A stretch of DNA of 64,000 nucleotides. Source: Maribacter litopenaei (lineage in GTDB: Bacteria; Bacteroidota; Bacteroidia; Flavobacteriales; Flavobacteriaceae). Below are positions 1-9,712 of the stretch, one piece after another (within the stretch, counting starts at the first letter, position 1; each line of letters begins with the position of its first letter). Position numbers and translations under genes: made by a program. The stretch is from contig NZ_CP104205.1 of the NCBI RefSeq assembly GCF_025244665.1, positions 3,035,001 through 3,099,000 of the forward strand. The letters are read 5' to 3'. The notes under the pieces were generated by a model. It did no database searches, was not told the DNA's origin, and was given only the letters and a program-made list of their open reading frames with translations.

Positions 1-49
1 TAAAATCTAAAATCTCGAAATAATTATATACCAAGCATAACCATTTAAT

Positions 50-451
50 CTATTTCAACAACAAATCTAGCTTTGCTAAAATTATTAATTCTGACTTATT
101 CTTTCCCGAAAAAGATGCAGCAATAGCACTTGCGGTTTTTTTTGCCGAGGACTTTATTTCCTCCGTAAAGGCATGCGGGTGTTCTTTATAAAATTCCTTG
201 AACTCATCAAAACACTCATCACTGCTTTTTGGATATTCCATGAGTACATCGAAAACGATTTCTATTTGGTTAGCAGAGTCGGTGCCATACCTATCGGTAA
301 AGTCATCTAAAGACAGCCAATCTTCCTTTACAATTTCTTTTAACTTATCCCATTCCTTAGCGTGAACGCTACCATCGCTTATCGCAACGGCGTAAAACAA
401 TTTACCCAAACTTTCATAGAGCATATTCATGGTTCTAGACGTATTTTTCAT
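50..451 (-). CDS. TerB-like small cytoplasmic protein
   Basis: An acidic, all-helical protein of about 133 residues with no signal peptide or membrane segment. The stretch LGKLFYAVAISDGSVHAKEW resembles the start of TerB/DUF533-type domains, where an acidic residue pair follows a conserved glycine; TerB domains are associated with tellurite and stress responses, but no activity can be assigned here. I chose the internal ATG (MKNTSR) because the purine-rich AAAAGGAGAAATAAG lies directly before it, a clear Shine-Dalgarno, which is unusual in this phylum. It is transcribed away from the histidine kinase gene to its right, whose promoter region abuts it. The function is unknown; the TerB assignment is tentative. 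Confidence 0.6.
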   Translation of the reverse strand: MKNTSRTMNMLYESLGKLFYAVAISDGSVHAKEWDKLKEIVKEDWLSLDDFTDRYGTDSANQIEIVFDVLMEYPKSSDECFDEFKEFYKEHPHAFTEEIKSSAKKTASAIAASFSGKNKSELIILAKLDLLLK

Positions 452-503
452 CTTATTTCTCCTTTTAAGCACTTAAAAGTATCGTATGCCGCATACTTGG
501 CAT

Positions 504-536
504 ATGACAAAAATCAGTCTAGAATCTTTATATTTG
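504..536 (+). promoter_or_regulatory. Weak Crp/Fnr-like half-palindrome and TATATTTG element before the sensor kinase
   Basis: ATGAC-AAAA-ATCAG at 504-517 shares the TGAC-N4-(G/A)TCA core with the two stronger sites at 3145 and 4446. TATATTTG at 529-536 is a perfect TAnnTTTG -7 match, but it lies only 18.5 bp from the site centre (29.5 bp in the other two) and only 5 bp before the proposed ATG. This would make the transcript nearly leaderless, so I treat the site as a weak candidate for autoregulation. Confidence 0.3.
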
Positions 537-540
537 ATTT

Positions 541-2043
541 ATGCGTGTTTTCCGAGAAAAACAGTAATATTTTCAATCTACTTTCAGAAGGGGTTTCCGA
601 TGGTATTATTGTCATAAATGAAGAACAGATAATTGTAGCCACCAATACTTCAGCAGAGGAAATGTTTGGTTATGAAAAGGAAGAACTCATTGGAAAACCA
701 TTAGAAATCCTAATACCAAGAAGATACCACAACCATCACGACACCTATGTTCAAAATTTTTTCGCCAAAGGTGGAAAACGCCAAATGGGGCATGGAAGGG
801 ATTTATATGGTATTAGTAAAAATGGTCACGAGTTTCCCGTTGAGGCCGGTCTCAACCCATTTAAACTATATGGTTCTACCTACATCATGACATTGATCAT
901 TGATATTACGGAACGTAAGAGAAGAGAGAAAGAACTAAGCCACTGGGCACGTATCTTTGATGAATCACTGAATGAAATTTATGTTTTTGATACTGATAGT
1001 CTTAGATTCATTAACGTAAATAAGGAAGCTCAGCGAAATTTAGGATATAATTTGCAGGAATTGACGGAGATGACACCTATGGACATTAAACCTGACCTCA
1101 ACCTTTCAGAATTTAGGTCTTTGTCAAAGCCACTCTTGGAGGATGAGATGGGCAAGGTGGATTTTGAAACTAAGCACCTAAGAAAGGATGGCACTTTATA
1201 CCCGGTAGAAGTCCACCTACAACTTTCCCTAATGGGGGAGAAGAAAGTATTTTTTGCAATCATTTTAGATATAACCGAACGCAAAGGTTATACTGAAAAA
1301 CTTGAAAAAATGGTAGAGGAACGAACAAGGCAGTTAACAAAAGCCCTGGCCAAGGAAAAAGAACTGAACGAATTAAAAACACGGTTCTTATCGCTCGTTT
1401 CCCATGAATTCAAGACCCCTTTGAGCAGTATTTTAACATCCATAACTTTATTGGGAAAATATACCGAAACAGAACAACAGGAAAAACGTGATAAGCACGT
1501 AAATACTATTAAAAACAAAGTAAAATACCTAAACACCATTCTGAACGATTTTCTATCCTTAGAACGCTTGGAATCCGGAAAGGTGAACTATAAAACCGAA
1601 ATCTTTCCTTTGAGTAAAGTGGTGAATGAAGTAATATATAACGCTAACATGTTGCTCAAATCCGGACAGAAAATCCAGTATCCCGATAACATAGATGAAG
1701 CAATCGTTTTTTTCGATGAAAAGACACTGGAATTGGCACTTTCCAACTTGGTTCATAATGCCATTAAGTATTCCCAGAAGATTCCATTATTGATATAAAA
1801 TTGGAAATTGGGGAGGAATTTGTTGTTATCAAAGTCATCGATGAAGGCATTGGAATTCGAGAAGAAGATCAGAAGCATATATTTGACCGGTATTTTAGAG
1901 CCGAGAATGCCTTGGTTACGCAGGGTACAGGAATCGGTCTAAATATCTCAAAACAGCATCTTGAAAACTTGGGGGCGAGTCTCGAATTCTCCAGTAAGAT
2001 AAATGTTGGCTCTACCTTTGTTTTGCGAATTCCAAAAACTTAA
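541..2043 (+). CDS. PAS-PAS sensor histidine kinase (frame broken twice as read)
   Basis: Repaired length is about 500 residues. Two PAS domains (roughly 12-125 and 135-245, each ending in a DITER motif) precede a short coiled coil, a HisKA domain with the phospho-acceptor His in LVSHEFKTPLSS (about residue 287) and an HATPase domain with N box NLVHNAIKYS, G1 DEGIGI, F box IFDRYF and G2 GTGIGL. No membrane segment is visible, so it is a soluble sensor; the PAS ligand is unknown. The frame breaks at CCGAG 552-556: removing one C joins ATG 541 to the PAS frame. It breaks again at CCC 1773-1775, where one C is missing just before the G1 box. The response regulator starts 13 bp downstream, so the two are almost certainly a cognate pair. 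Confidence 0.85.
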
Positions 2044-2056
2044 TCCCAATTAGAAA

Positions 2057-3110
2057 ATGAAACAACTACTATTAATTGAGGATGATAGGGCACTACGTGA
2101 GAATACAGAGGAGCTCTTAGAGCTCTCGGGCTACTCGGTGCTAACTGCTGCAAACGGAAAAATGGGAATCCAATCCGCAAAGAAAAACCTGCCGGACATC
2201 ATAATTTGCGACATTATGATGCCTTTAATAGATGGATATGGAGTTTTGGAGGAATTGTCATCCGATGAAAAAACCAAACACATACCATTTATTTTCCTGT
2301 CCGCCAAAACAGAACACAAAGAAATCCGAAAAGGCATGCATCTAGGGGCGGATGATTACCTAACCAAGCCATTTGAAGAAGAAGAATTGATCAGTGCCAT
2401 TGAAAGTAGATTGGCCAAGGCACAGCTTTTGAACCGTATGCTCGATTCAAAAACTTCTGAACAGGCAGCATCAAACGATGAAATGCGTACTTTACATGAG
2501 CTTAAAAACTTTTTTGATGACAATGGTGAGGTAGTGGATTTTGTTCCAGGTGATATTATTTATAAGGAAGGTTCACGGTCAAATAAAATTTATCTTATTC
2601 TTAAGGGGTTGGTCAAGGGTCATAGTATGGATGCAGACGGTAAGGAACTCACAACATCCTTATATAGTGCAGATGATTTTCTCGGGATTTACCTCTTTTT
2701 TGAACAATGTTCCTTATCAAGAATCCGCAACAGCTTTAGAACAAGTAAAACTCGCCGGTATTTCCAAAGAAAACCTCAGGGAGATTTTAGGAAAAAATAA
2801 GGACATTTCTTTAGAGCTAATGGAGTTGTTTACTCAGAACATCACCATAATAAAAGCACAGTTACTTCAAATGGCCTACAGCTCAGTACGTAAGAAAACG
2901 GCGCAAACGTTATTACAGTTCGCAGAAATCATGAAAACAAAAACTGATGAGCCAATCAAAATTTCCAGAAATGATCTTGCCAGTGTGGCAGGAATAGCTA
3001 CTGAAAGTCTAATACGCACCCTATCTGGTTTTAAAAAAGAGGGGCTAATTGCCATTGAGGGTCGTAACATTAGAATCATGGAACTTGAGGCTTTACAATA
3101 TGTCGATTAG
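2057..3110 (+). CDS. REC-cNMP-Crp/Fnr hybrid response regulator (frame broken once)
   Basis: An N-terminal receiver domain carries acidic DD near the start, the phospho-acceptor Asp in ICDIMMP (about residue 52) and the conserved Lys in LTKPF. It is followed by a cyclic-nucleotide-type beta-roll (from GDIIYKEGSRSNKIYLI) and a C-terminal Crp/Fnr winged helix (SRNDLASVAGIATESLIRTL). Most receivers are joined to OmpR, NarL or Fis output domains, so a Crp-type output is uncommon. The recognition helix keeps Glu and Arg at the positions that in Crp and Fnr read the TGA core, matching the palindromes before the stress-protein genes. One extra G in TCTCGGG (2680-2686) shifts the frame inside the beta-roll; repair gives DDFLGFTSFLNN. 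It lies 13 bp after the kinase. Confidence 0.85.
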
Positions 3111-3144
3111 TCTTTATGATTGCAAAATCAAAACACTAAATAAG

Positions 3145-3188
3145 CTGACAAATATCATGTAGTAGGTTTATTCAATGGTCTATTTTTG
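3145..3188 (+). promoter_or_regulatory. Crp/Fnr-like operator and -7 element before the first USP gene
   Basis: CTGAC-AAAT-ATCAT (3145-3158) is an imperfect version of the ATGAC-N4-GTCAT palindrome seen at 4447. A perfect TATTTTTG (-7, TAnnTTTG) occupies 3181-3188. The palindrome centre (3151.5) is 29.5 bp upstream of the -7 element, which puts it near -41, the usual class II activator position. The ATG follows 26 bp after the start of the -7 element. Confidence 0.55.
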
Positions 3189-3206
3189 CGTACCGCGACC
3201 AGTTTA

Positions 3207-4042
3207 ATGAAGCATATTTTAATACCTACAGACTTCTCCGAAAATTCTTGGAACGCGCTTGAATATGCGATATATTTTTTTAAAACTGAAGTTTGTAGTT
3301 TTTATATACTGCACGTTGGAGAATTGAGCAAATCAGAAATCAAGAATAATTCCTTTGTACTTCCACGAAAAACTAAAAGTCCTGTCATAAGAGAGAAATT
3401 GAAATCACTCTTCGAAAGAATTACCGATGTATCCACAAATGATAATCATCATTTTATAGCACTTCAAGATTACGGGAATTTTATTGATATTGTGCGTAAG
3501 ACAGTGGAAACAAAGAAAATAAACCTTATAGTGATGGGTACTAAAGGAGCTTCGGAATAATGGAATCCATTGTGGGAAGTAATACCGGGGATGTTATTAC
3601 AAAAGTGCTTTGTAATGTACTGGTGATACCTGAAAACGCTTCATTTATGACTCCACAAAAAATTGCGTTTCCTACAGATTATAATCTTTACTACACTTAT
3701 CCCATTTTAAGAACCCTTACAGAACTATTACGTATTACAAATGCCGATCTTCAGATATTTAATGTGGTACAGGTTAATATCCCATTAACTGACGAACAAG
3801 AAAAAAACAAAGACTACTTGAAAGATTATTTGGATGAAACCTTTCCTAAATCACATAGTTTTCACAGTGTTCATAATCAGGATGTAAAATCCAGTATTCT
3901 AAATTTTGTTAATGACAACCAGATTGATATGTTGACAATGGTTGCTAAGAATTTAAATTTCCTCCAACAAATCCTATTCGACACTACAATCGAAAAACTA
4001 AGTTTTCATACCACCATACCAATGTTGGTCTTGCACGAATAA
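3207..4042 (+). CDS. Universal stress protein, tandem UspA domains (frame broken once)
   Basis: About 279 residues in two UspA-like halves. The first half opens with MKHILIPTDFSENSWNALEY and ends in the nucleotide-binding signature GTKGAS...GSNTGDVI; the second half lacks a full G-2X-G-9X-G(S/T) motif and probably serves in dimerisation. Such proteins bind ATP and accumulate during stress or hypoxia. The start is the ATG at the canonical N-terminus. One G is missing at TTCGG 3551-3555 (TTCGGG restores GASGIMESIVGSNTG), which falls inside the ATP-binding loop. It is first of three related genes and has its own candidate operator. Confidence 0.85.
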
Positions 4043-4444
4043 CTAAGACCATTTTGAATATTGCAAGAGCAATAAAAAAAGATCATACCTATAAATAAAT
4101 CATGTAGCATTTTTTTGATTCCCCTGCTCTAACAGCGAATTATACAAATACAATGGTTTTAGGGTACATACTATACACCTCCTGGGGAATAACTATTTCC
4201 AACTGAACCTAGGGACAGGTACAGATAGTGAAATGGTGCTTTTGGTGTAAATACAAATCATAAAGCGGTTGTGATTACTTGAGCTGGGCATCATTGGAAA
4301 ATTCATCTAATTCCCCCAAGAATCACAACATAACTTCATCTATTCAAAACCTACATAGACAAAATGAAGGTGATATCATCGACCTTACAGGTTTCTACAC
4401 AGTTCTAGGCACCGTATAATTTATTCAAAGCCTAAGAACGCCTT
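4043..4444. other. Intergenic stretch without a recognisable gene
   Basis: About 400 bp between two USP genes, with no ORF above background and no hairpin terminator that I can see. Its right end leads into the palindromic promoter of the second USP gene. Confidence 0.5.
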
Positions 4445-4490
4445 AAATGACCTTTGTCATTTGATGATATAAAGATCAAAAATACCTTTA
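4445..4490 (+). promoter_or_regulatory. Perfect AAATGAC-N4-GTCATTT palindrome with -7 element before the second USP gene
   Basis: AAATGAC (4445-4451), four bases, then GTCATTT (4456-4462): a 7-bp perfect inverted repeat with the pentamer-N4-pentamer geometry of Crp/Fnr-family sites. TACCTTTA at 4483-4490 matches TAnnTTTG in 5 of 6 defined positions. The centre-to--7 distance is 29.5 bp, exactly as at the first USP promoter, and the ATG follows 25 bp after the start of the -7 element. Confidence 0.6.
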
Positions 4491-4507
4491 GGTAAAATAC
4501 TTCGGAA

Positions 4508-5347
4508 ATGAAAAATATACTAATACCAACAGATTTCTCGGAAAACGCTTGGAATGCCATCATCTATGGATTGGAATTATTCAACAAAACATCTTGTACA
4601 TTTTATATAATAAATGTTCATCCCATAGCGGCATATTCTGGTGGTGAGCCTGCAATGTACATTTCTTCTGAAATACTTGAAGAAAGTATCTTAAAGGAAA
4701 ACAAAGAAAAGATGAACAACTTGATCAAAAGAGTGGAACACCTTCCTATAAACACCAGGCATACTTTTAAAACTGAGGTTTCTTATGGGTTTTTTACTGA
4801 TCATATAAAGAAAGAAGTCAACAACAAAGATATTGACTTAATTATCATGGGAACAAAAGGTGCGACAGGATTAAAGGCCGTTTCTATGGGAAGTAATACA
4901 GGTGATGTAATTACCAAAGTACCCTGTGCCGTTTTAGCCGTACCCGAAAACGCAAAATACAGTAGGCCTAATGAAATAGGATTTCCAACGGATCTTCAAT
5001 TGGGTTACAATTGGAAAGTAATGCAAAATGTAAAGGAATTGGTCATAGCACATAAGTCGGCGCTACGGTTTTTATATGTTTCGTCAAATCAAGAAAGATT
5101 TAGTGAACAACAACAAAAGAATCGCCAATTCTTGGAGGATTATTTTACGGATACCGAATTCTCCTTCCATATCCTAACGGGTAAAAAATTAGACGAAACC
5201 ATTCAAAATTTTATTGAATGTCGGGATTTGGATATGATTGTAATGGTGGCCAAACATTTGAACTTTGTGGAACGGATTCTTTTTAGGCCTACGGTTGAAA
5301 AAGTTAGCTACCACACAACAGTTCCTTTTTTAGTCCTGCACGATTGA
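4508..5347 (+). CDS. Universal stress protein, tandem UspA domains (intact)
   Basis: An intact 279-residue protein, paralogous to its neighbours on both sides. The N-terminal half begins MKNILIPTDFSENAWN and carries the complete ATP-binding signature GTKGATGLKAVSMGSNTGD; the C-terminal half starts near EIGFPTDLQLGYNW and ends in the family-typical KVSYHTTVPFLVLHD. It shows what the two broken paralogues should look like. A perfect Crp/Fnr-type palindrome lies 46 bp upstream of the ATG. It probably forms a short transcription unit with the third USP gene, 92 bp downstream. Cytoplasmic; the specific stress is unknown. Confidence 0.9.
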   Translation: MKNILIPTDFSENAWNAIIYGLELFNKTSCTFYIINVHPIAAYSGGEPAMYISSEILEESILKENKEKMNNLIKRVEHLPINTRHTFKTEVSYGFFTDHIKKEVNNKDIDLIIMGTKGATGLKAVSMGSNTGDVITKVPCAVLAVPENAKYSRPNEIGFPTDLQLGYNWKVMQNVKELVIAHKSALRFLYVSSNQERFSEQQQKNRQFLEDYFTDTEFSFHILTGKKLDETIQNFIECRDLDMIVMVAKHLNFVERILFRPTVEKVSYHTTVPFLVLHD

Positions 5348-5439
5348 ACATTCAAAAAACTCTATTGTATTTTTTCAGATATCATGTTTGAAGTTTTCAA
5401 ATCAAAAAAATTAAGAGTTATAGAAAATAATATACTTCC

Positions 5440-6280
5440 ATGAACAAAAGAATATTAATACCTACCGATTTTTCAAAAAACGCTCTGAACGCTGCCAGAT
5501 ATGCTTTTGACCTTTATGCAAAATTGAATTGTGAATTCTACTTTCTAAACGTTTTCAACTTAGACGGCTATACGACCAAATCGCTAATCTTACCGGAACC
5601 GTGAAAGTGCAGAATACAAGACCGCAGAAGCAAAATCCAAAGACTCTTTTCTAAAACTCTTGGATATGTTGAAACTACATCATGATAATCCCAAACATAC
5701 CCTTCACACAATTTCTGCCTTTAATTTTCTTTCTGAAGCGATAAAGCGAACCATTGCTGAAAAAGATATTGATTTAGTAGTCATGGGTACCCAAGGAGCC
5801 TCCGGAACAAAGGGTGTCATTTTTGGAAGCAATACGGTAAAGGCGATGGAAATAATTAGGGAATGTCCTGTATTGGCAGTACCCAAAGACATACAGTTTA
5901 CAAATCCAATGGAAATTGTTTTTCCAACAAATTTTAAAACTTCTTTTAAACGTCAAAAACTCATTTATCTTATTGAGATTGCAAAAATGTTTGAGTCGAC
6001 TGTAAGCATATTATATGTAAGTAAAAAACACGATTTAACGGAACTACAAAAAAGCAATAAGCAATTGTTGGAAGATATTATGGAACCCATCAGTTATAGC
6101 TTTCATCACTTAACTGAAAAAGACGTATCAGAAGGCATAACTTCATTTGTTGAAAGTAGGAATAGCGATATGATTGCATTTATAAATCATAAGCATTTTT
6201 TCTTCAATAGTGTCTTCTCGAAACCATTGGTAAAGGAAATAGGTTATAAGCCCATCGTACCAATCTTGGCCCTACACTGA
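5440..6280 (+). CDS. Third tandem UspA protein (frame broken once)
   Basis: Starts at ATG 5440 with MNKRILIPTDFSKNALNAAR, then hits TGA at 5603-5605. Removing one base around 5600-5603 restores the frame, giving PEPESAEYKTAEAK and about 279 residues in total. The first half keeps the ATP-binding signature GTQGASGTKGVIFGSNT; the second half is the most divergent of the three copies and ends KPIVPILALH. No -7 element or palindrome is evident in the gap before it, so I infer cotranscription with the preceding USP gene. The break is not at a TCTCG or TTCGG site. Confidence 0.8.
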
Positions 6281-6547
6281 TAGGGAAGGCCTTCTTCAAA
6301 AAGAAATTGAATCTACTGCGAGAACTGTAATGTAATTTGAAATACCCACAAGCGAAGCAAAGAAACCGTTGCCTTGACGCTATTAAGTACTTGGAGAGCG
6401 ACCAAAAAATTTATTTCGGCCCACATCCACTAAAACTCCAACTATTCTTTTCGAAATCAATAATATCCCAATAATTACATTTAAATTATCGTCGATTTTG
6501 ATACTATGTTGAATTTGTAAAAACGTCCTTACCCAAACCAACCTTAA

Positions 6548-8194
6548 ATGAAAACGATTTCCAATATCAAAAAAAGCATATTCTTTATTCTATTTATAAT
6601 CCTTTTTACGGCAAACCTGGATGCTCAAAATTCAATGAACACATACGAGGATTTAGTCGTTATTTTCAAGGAATGGAGGATCTTTGAAAATCCTCCATTA
6701 CGAAATGGGGCACCGGACTATACCGAAGAAACATTCGAAAAAAGATGGCCTGCATTCCAAACCCTTCAAAAAAAGCTTCAGGAAATGGACACCACACAAT
6801 GGTCCATTCCCCAGCAAGTGGATTGGCGTATCGTTAATGCGGAAATGAACGGGTATAACTTTAACCATCGTATCCTAAAACCTTGGCAGCGAGATCCTGC
6901 CTTTTATACTACCATTTGGACAGACCGAAGCGACGTACCAGCACATGAAGGTCCTACCCATCATGCCGTTCTGGATTTATGGACATACGATTTTCCATTG
7001 AACAAGGAACAACGCATCAAATTATTGGCAGAATTGGAGGTCATTCCGCCCTTGAACGAACAGGCAAAACTAAACCTGACCGGGAATGCCAGGGACCTAT
7101 GGATCGCAGGTATTCGTGATATCAAAACCCAGATCACCAACTTAGAGGATATGAAACAGCTTCCGGGAGTCTCAAAGGACCGAAAATTGTTGAAGGCCAT
7201 TGAAGAAGCAATCTCCTCCACGGATAACTTGGCAAAATGGTTGGAGGCCGAGGCAGCGACTAAAACGGGTCCGTCCGGTATTGGAAAAGAAAATTATACC
7301 TGGTACCTGCAAAATGTGCATTTGGTTCCATTAACATGGGAGGATGAAGTCATGATTTTAAAACGGGAACTTTCCCGAGCTTGGTCGGCCTTAAAACTCG
7401 AGGAGCATCGCAATAGAAACCTACCTGAATTGACAGATGCCAATTCACCCGAGGAATACGACCGTCGTGCCAAAGCTGCTGCCAAAAGTCTCTTGGATTT
7501 TCTCGACAAAAATGAAATGGTCACGGTAAAGGATTATTTTGAACCAGCATTAAATGCACATCTTGGCGGTTTTGTACCCCGCGAAACACGCAACTTTTTC
7601 TGGATTACAGCGCATTTTGACCAACGTCCCCTCTACTCCCATTTTTATCATTGGTTTGAGCTGGCTCGTATGGACACCGAACCACATCCTAGTGAAATCA
7701 GGCGAACGCCCTTGCTGTACAATATTTTCGATTCACGAAATGAAGGTACGGCCACGGCCGTAGAGGAAATGTTCATGGATGCCGGACTCTATGATGATTC
7801 ACCCCGTTCAAGGGAAATCGTATATATAATGATAGCCCAACGAGCCGCTAGAGGACTTGGTTCCCTGTATGCCCATGCCAATATCATGACCATGGAAGAG
7901 GCTGGGGGCATTCATTCCGAATATACTCCAAGGGGCTGGATGAAGACCGAAAAGGAATTGTTGCTTTTTGAACAGCATCTCTATTTACGTCAACCGGGCT
8001 ATGGCACCAGCTACATCACCGGAAAATATCTGTTGGAAAACACCCTAGCCGAATACGCCCAAATGAAAGAAGGCAAAAATGAACCTTTTGAAATGCGCGC
8101 TTTCTTTGATGAATTGAATTCGGTAGGAAGTATTCCTATATCCCTTGGTAGATGGGAAATGACCGGTGTAGAAAATTACTTAGGACAAGAATAG
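6548..8194 (+). CDS. Secreted DUF885-like protein lacking the HEAxPGHH motif
   Basis: 548 residues with a signal peptide (hydrophobic [17 protein letters not shown], cleavage near AQN). The body resembles DUF885 proteins, which are predicted metal-dependent hydrolases. A second DUF885 gene in this window (50897) has the expected HEAVPGHH and GEGWALYAE motifs, but here the corresponding region reads [13 protein letters not shown] and the histidines are absent. It is therefore either a divergent enzyme or a catalytically dead, binding-type relative. It starts an apparent operon with an APC permease (25 bp downstream) and an aldo-keto reductase/RidA fusion, suggesting a periplasmic step before uptake of an amino-compound. 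Confidence 0.65.
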   Translation: MKTISNIKKSIFFILFIILFTANLDAQNSMNTYEDLVVIFKEWRIFENPPLRNGAPDYTEETFEKRWPAFQTLQKKLQEMDTTQWSIPQQVDWRIVNAEMNGYNFNHRILKPWQRDPAFYTTIWTDRSDVPAHEGPTHHAVLDLWTYDFPLNKEQRIKLLAELEVIPPLNEQAKLNLTGNARDLWIAGIRDIKTQITNLEDMKQLPGVSKDRKLLKAIEEAISSTDNLAKWLEAEAATKTGPSGIGKENYTWYLQNVHLVPLTWEDEVMILKRELSRAWSALKLEEHRNRNLPELTDANSPEEYDRRAKAAAKSLLDFLDKNEMVTVKDYFEPALNAHLGGFVPRETRNFFWITAHFDQRPLYSHFYHWFELARMDTEPHPSEIRRTPLLYNIFDSRNEGTATAVEEMFMDAGLYDDSPRSREIVYIMIAQRAARGLGSLYAHANIMTMEEAGGIHSEYTPRGWMKTEKELLLFEQHLYLRQPGYGTSYITGKYLLENTLAEYAQMKEGKNEPFEMRAFFDELNSVGSIPISLGRWEMTGVENYLGQE

Positions 8195-8219
8195 TGGTAA
8201 TAACCGAATCCTTTTCGTA

Positions 8220-9709
8220 ATGTCCGATGCCAAACCAAAAAAATTAGCCCGGCAAATGGGTATATTGGCCCTTACCGCCACGGGGGTTTGTTCCATGCTG
8301 GGAGCCTCCATCAATGTGGTGCCCTTTATGATCCAGCGAAATGTTCCCGGTATTGGGCCCTATGTATTGCCAGCCTTTGCCTTTGCGGCGATACCCGCAT
8401 TGTTTGCAGCTTTGGCATATGGCATTTTAGGTTCGGCCATGCCAAGGGCCGGTGGCAGCTACATTTATGCCAGCCGAGGCCTTAATCCCTACTTGGGTTT
8501 TATTGCCAGTTTTTCGCAGTGGTTCGGGCTTTCTATTGTTATTGGTGTCATTGCCTATGTGACTGTTCCCTTCATCAGAGATGTCACCTTGGCATTGGGT
8601 TGGGAAGGAATCTCACAAAGTTTGGAAATTGGTTGGATCAGGGTGACCATCGCCTTGAGTCTCATTTGGGCCTTTGTAGCTATCAACATCCAAGGCATTA
8701 AGAGTTACGAGCGCATTGTCCTGCCCATGATGTTCCTCATGTTTGGTTTGGGGGGTATCGTCATCGTTGCGGGATTGATCTATGATGCATCTGATTTTCT
8801 ATTGGCCCTTGAAAACAAAACGGGAACCACTTTTCAGCCCACTGAACAGACCGATTTTGACTGGCGCATCTTCCTATCGGCCGCTGCCCTATTGTTCTCC
8901 AGTTTTATTGGGTTCGACTCCATTGCGCAGGCAGGAGGTGAGGCCAAAAACCCGACAAAATCCCTTCCCACAGCTATTCTTCTCGGCCATTTTTGGTGTA
9001 GGGTTGTTTTACTTTTTGTTTGCCGCATCGGTATACCATATCGTTCCATGGAGCTATGTGGCCCAGGAAGCGATGAATAAAGATATTTCCGCGCCCGGCC
9101 TTTTAAGTTATGTATTGTCCTCCTGGTTTGGGAATCGCAATTTTGGCCGGGGCCGCCATTGCCTTGATCAATGACCTACCGGCCATGCTTTTGTCCGTCT
9201 CCCGATTGATGTTCGCATGGGCGAAAGACGGTATTTTTCCCAAGGCCGTTTCCAAAATACACCCTAAAAACCGAACCCCGTACATGGCCCTTTGGGCGGC
9301 AGGAGGCATGGCCAGCATCGGTGTGTTGGGCTCCCATTTTGCGGGCGATTTCTTTTTGGGTATTGACATTATGGTCACTTCCATGATGGTGAATTTTTTG
9401 TTGATGTGCATCACTTTGGTTTCCATCGGCAAACTTAATCCTGCCCTTGCAAAGCGAATCGGTGTCATAAAAAATAGGACAATGCAGCTGCTAATAGGCT
9501 GGTTAGGTATAGTAACGCTAACGGCTTTTTTAATCATCCATACCTATAAAGATATGGTGGCGGAGACCACCGCCTGGTATTTTCACTCCACCCCCATTTG
9601 GCTCATCGTCATGGGCGTGGCAAGTGGTATCTTTGTGTATAATTGGGTCCGACTCACAAAAAATGAACCCCATTTAAAAAATAGATTTTTACAACTTCCC
9701 GAAGAATAA
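8220..9709 (+). CDS. APC-family amino acid permease (frame broken twice)
   Basis: About 496 residues when repaired, with roughly twelve hydrophobic segments. The N-terminal ALTATGVCSMLGASINVVPF fits the unwound TM1 substrate site of APC transporters (GxG-type region), and AMPRAGGSYIYASRGLNPYLG is the highly conserved TM2-TM3 stretch. It likely imports an amino acid or amine with cations or protons; the substrate is unknown. The first break is an extra G in TCTCGG 8981-8986 (repair gives AILLAIFGVGLFYF); the second is one extra base around 9121-9133 (repair approximately WFGIAILAG). It sits between the DUF885-like gene and the aldo-keto reductase, with 3 bp to the latter. Confidence 0.8.
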
Positions 9710-9712
9710 AAA

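Noticed and set aside
529..541. TATATTTG as a secure promoter for the histidine kinase
   Set aside because: It would leave almost no leader before ATG 541, and its spacing to the Crp-like site differs from the two USP promoters by about one helical turn, so I kept it only as a weak candidate.
6548..8194. Calling the 6548 gene an active metallopeptidase like the 50897 gene
   Set aside because: The HEAxPGHH and GEGW residues present in the 50897 product are not found in the corresponding region.
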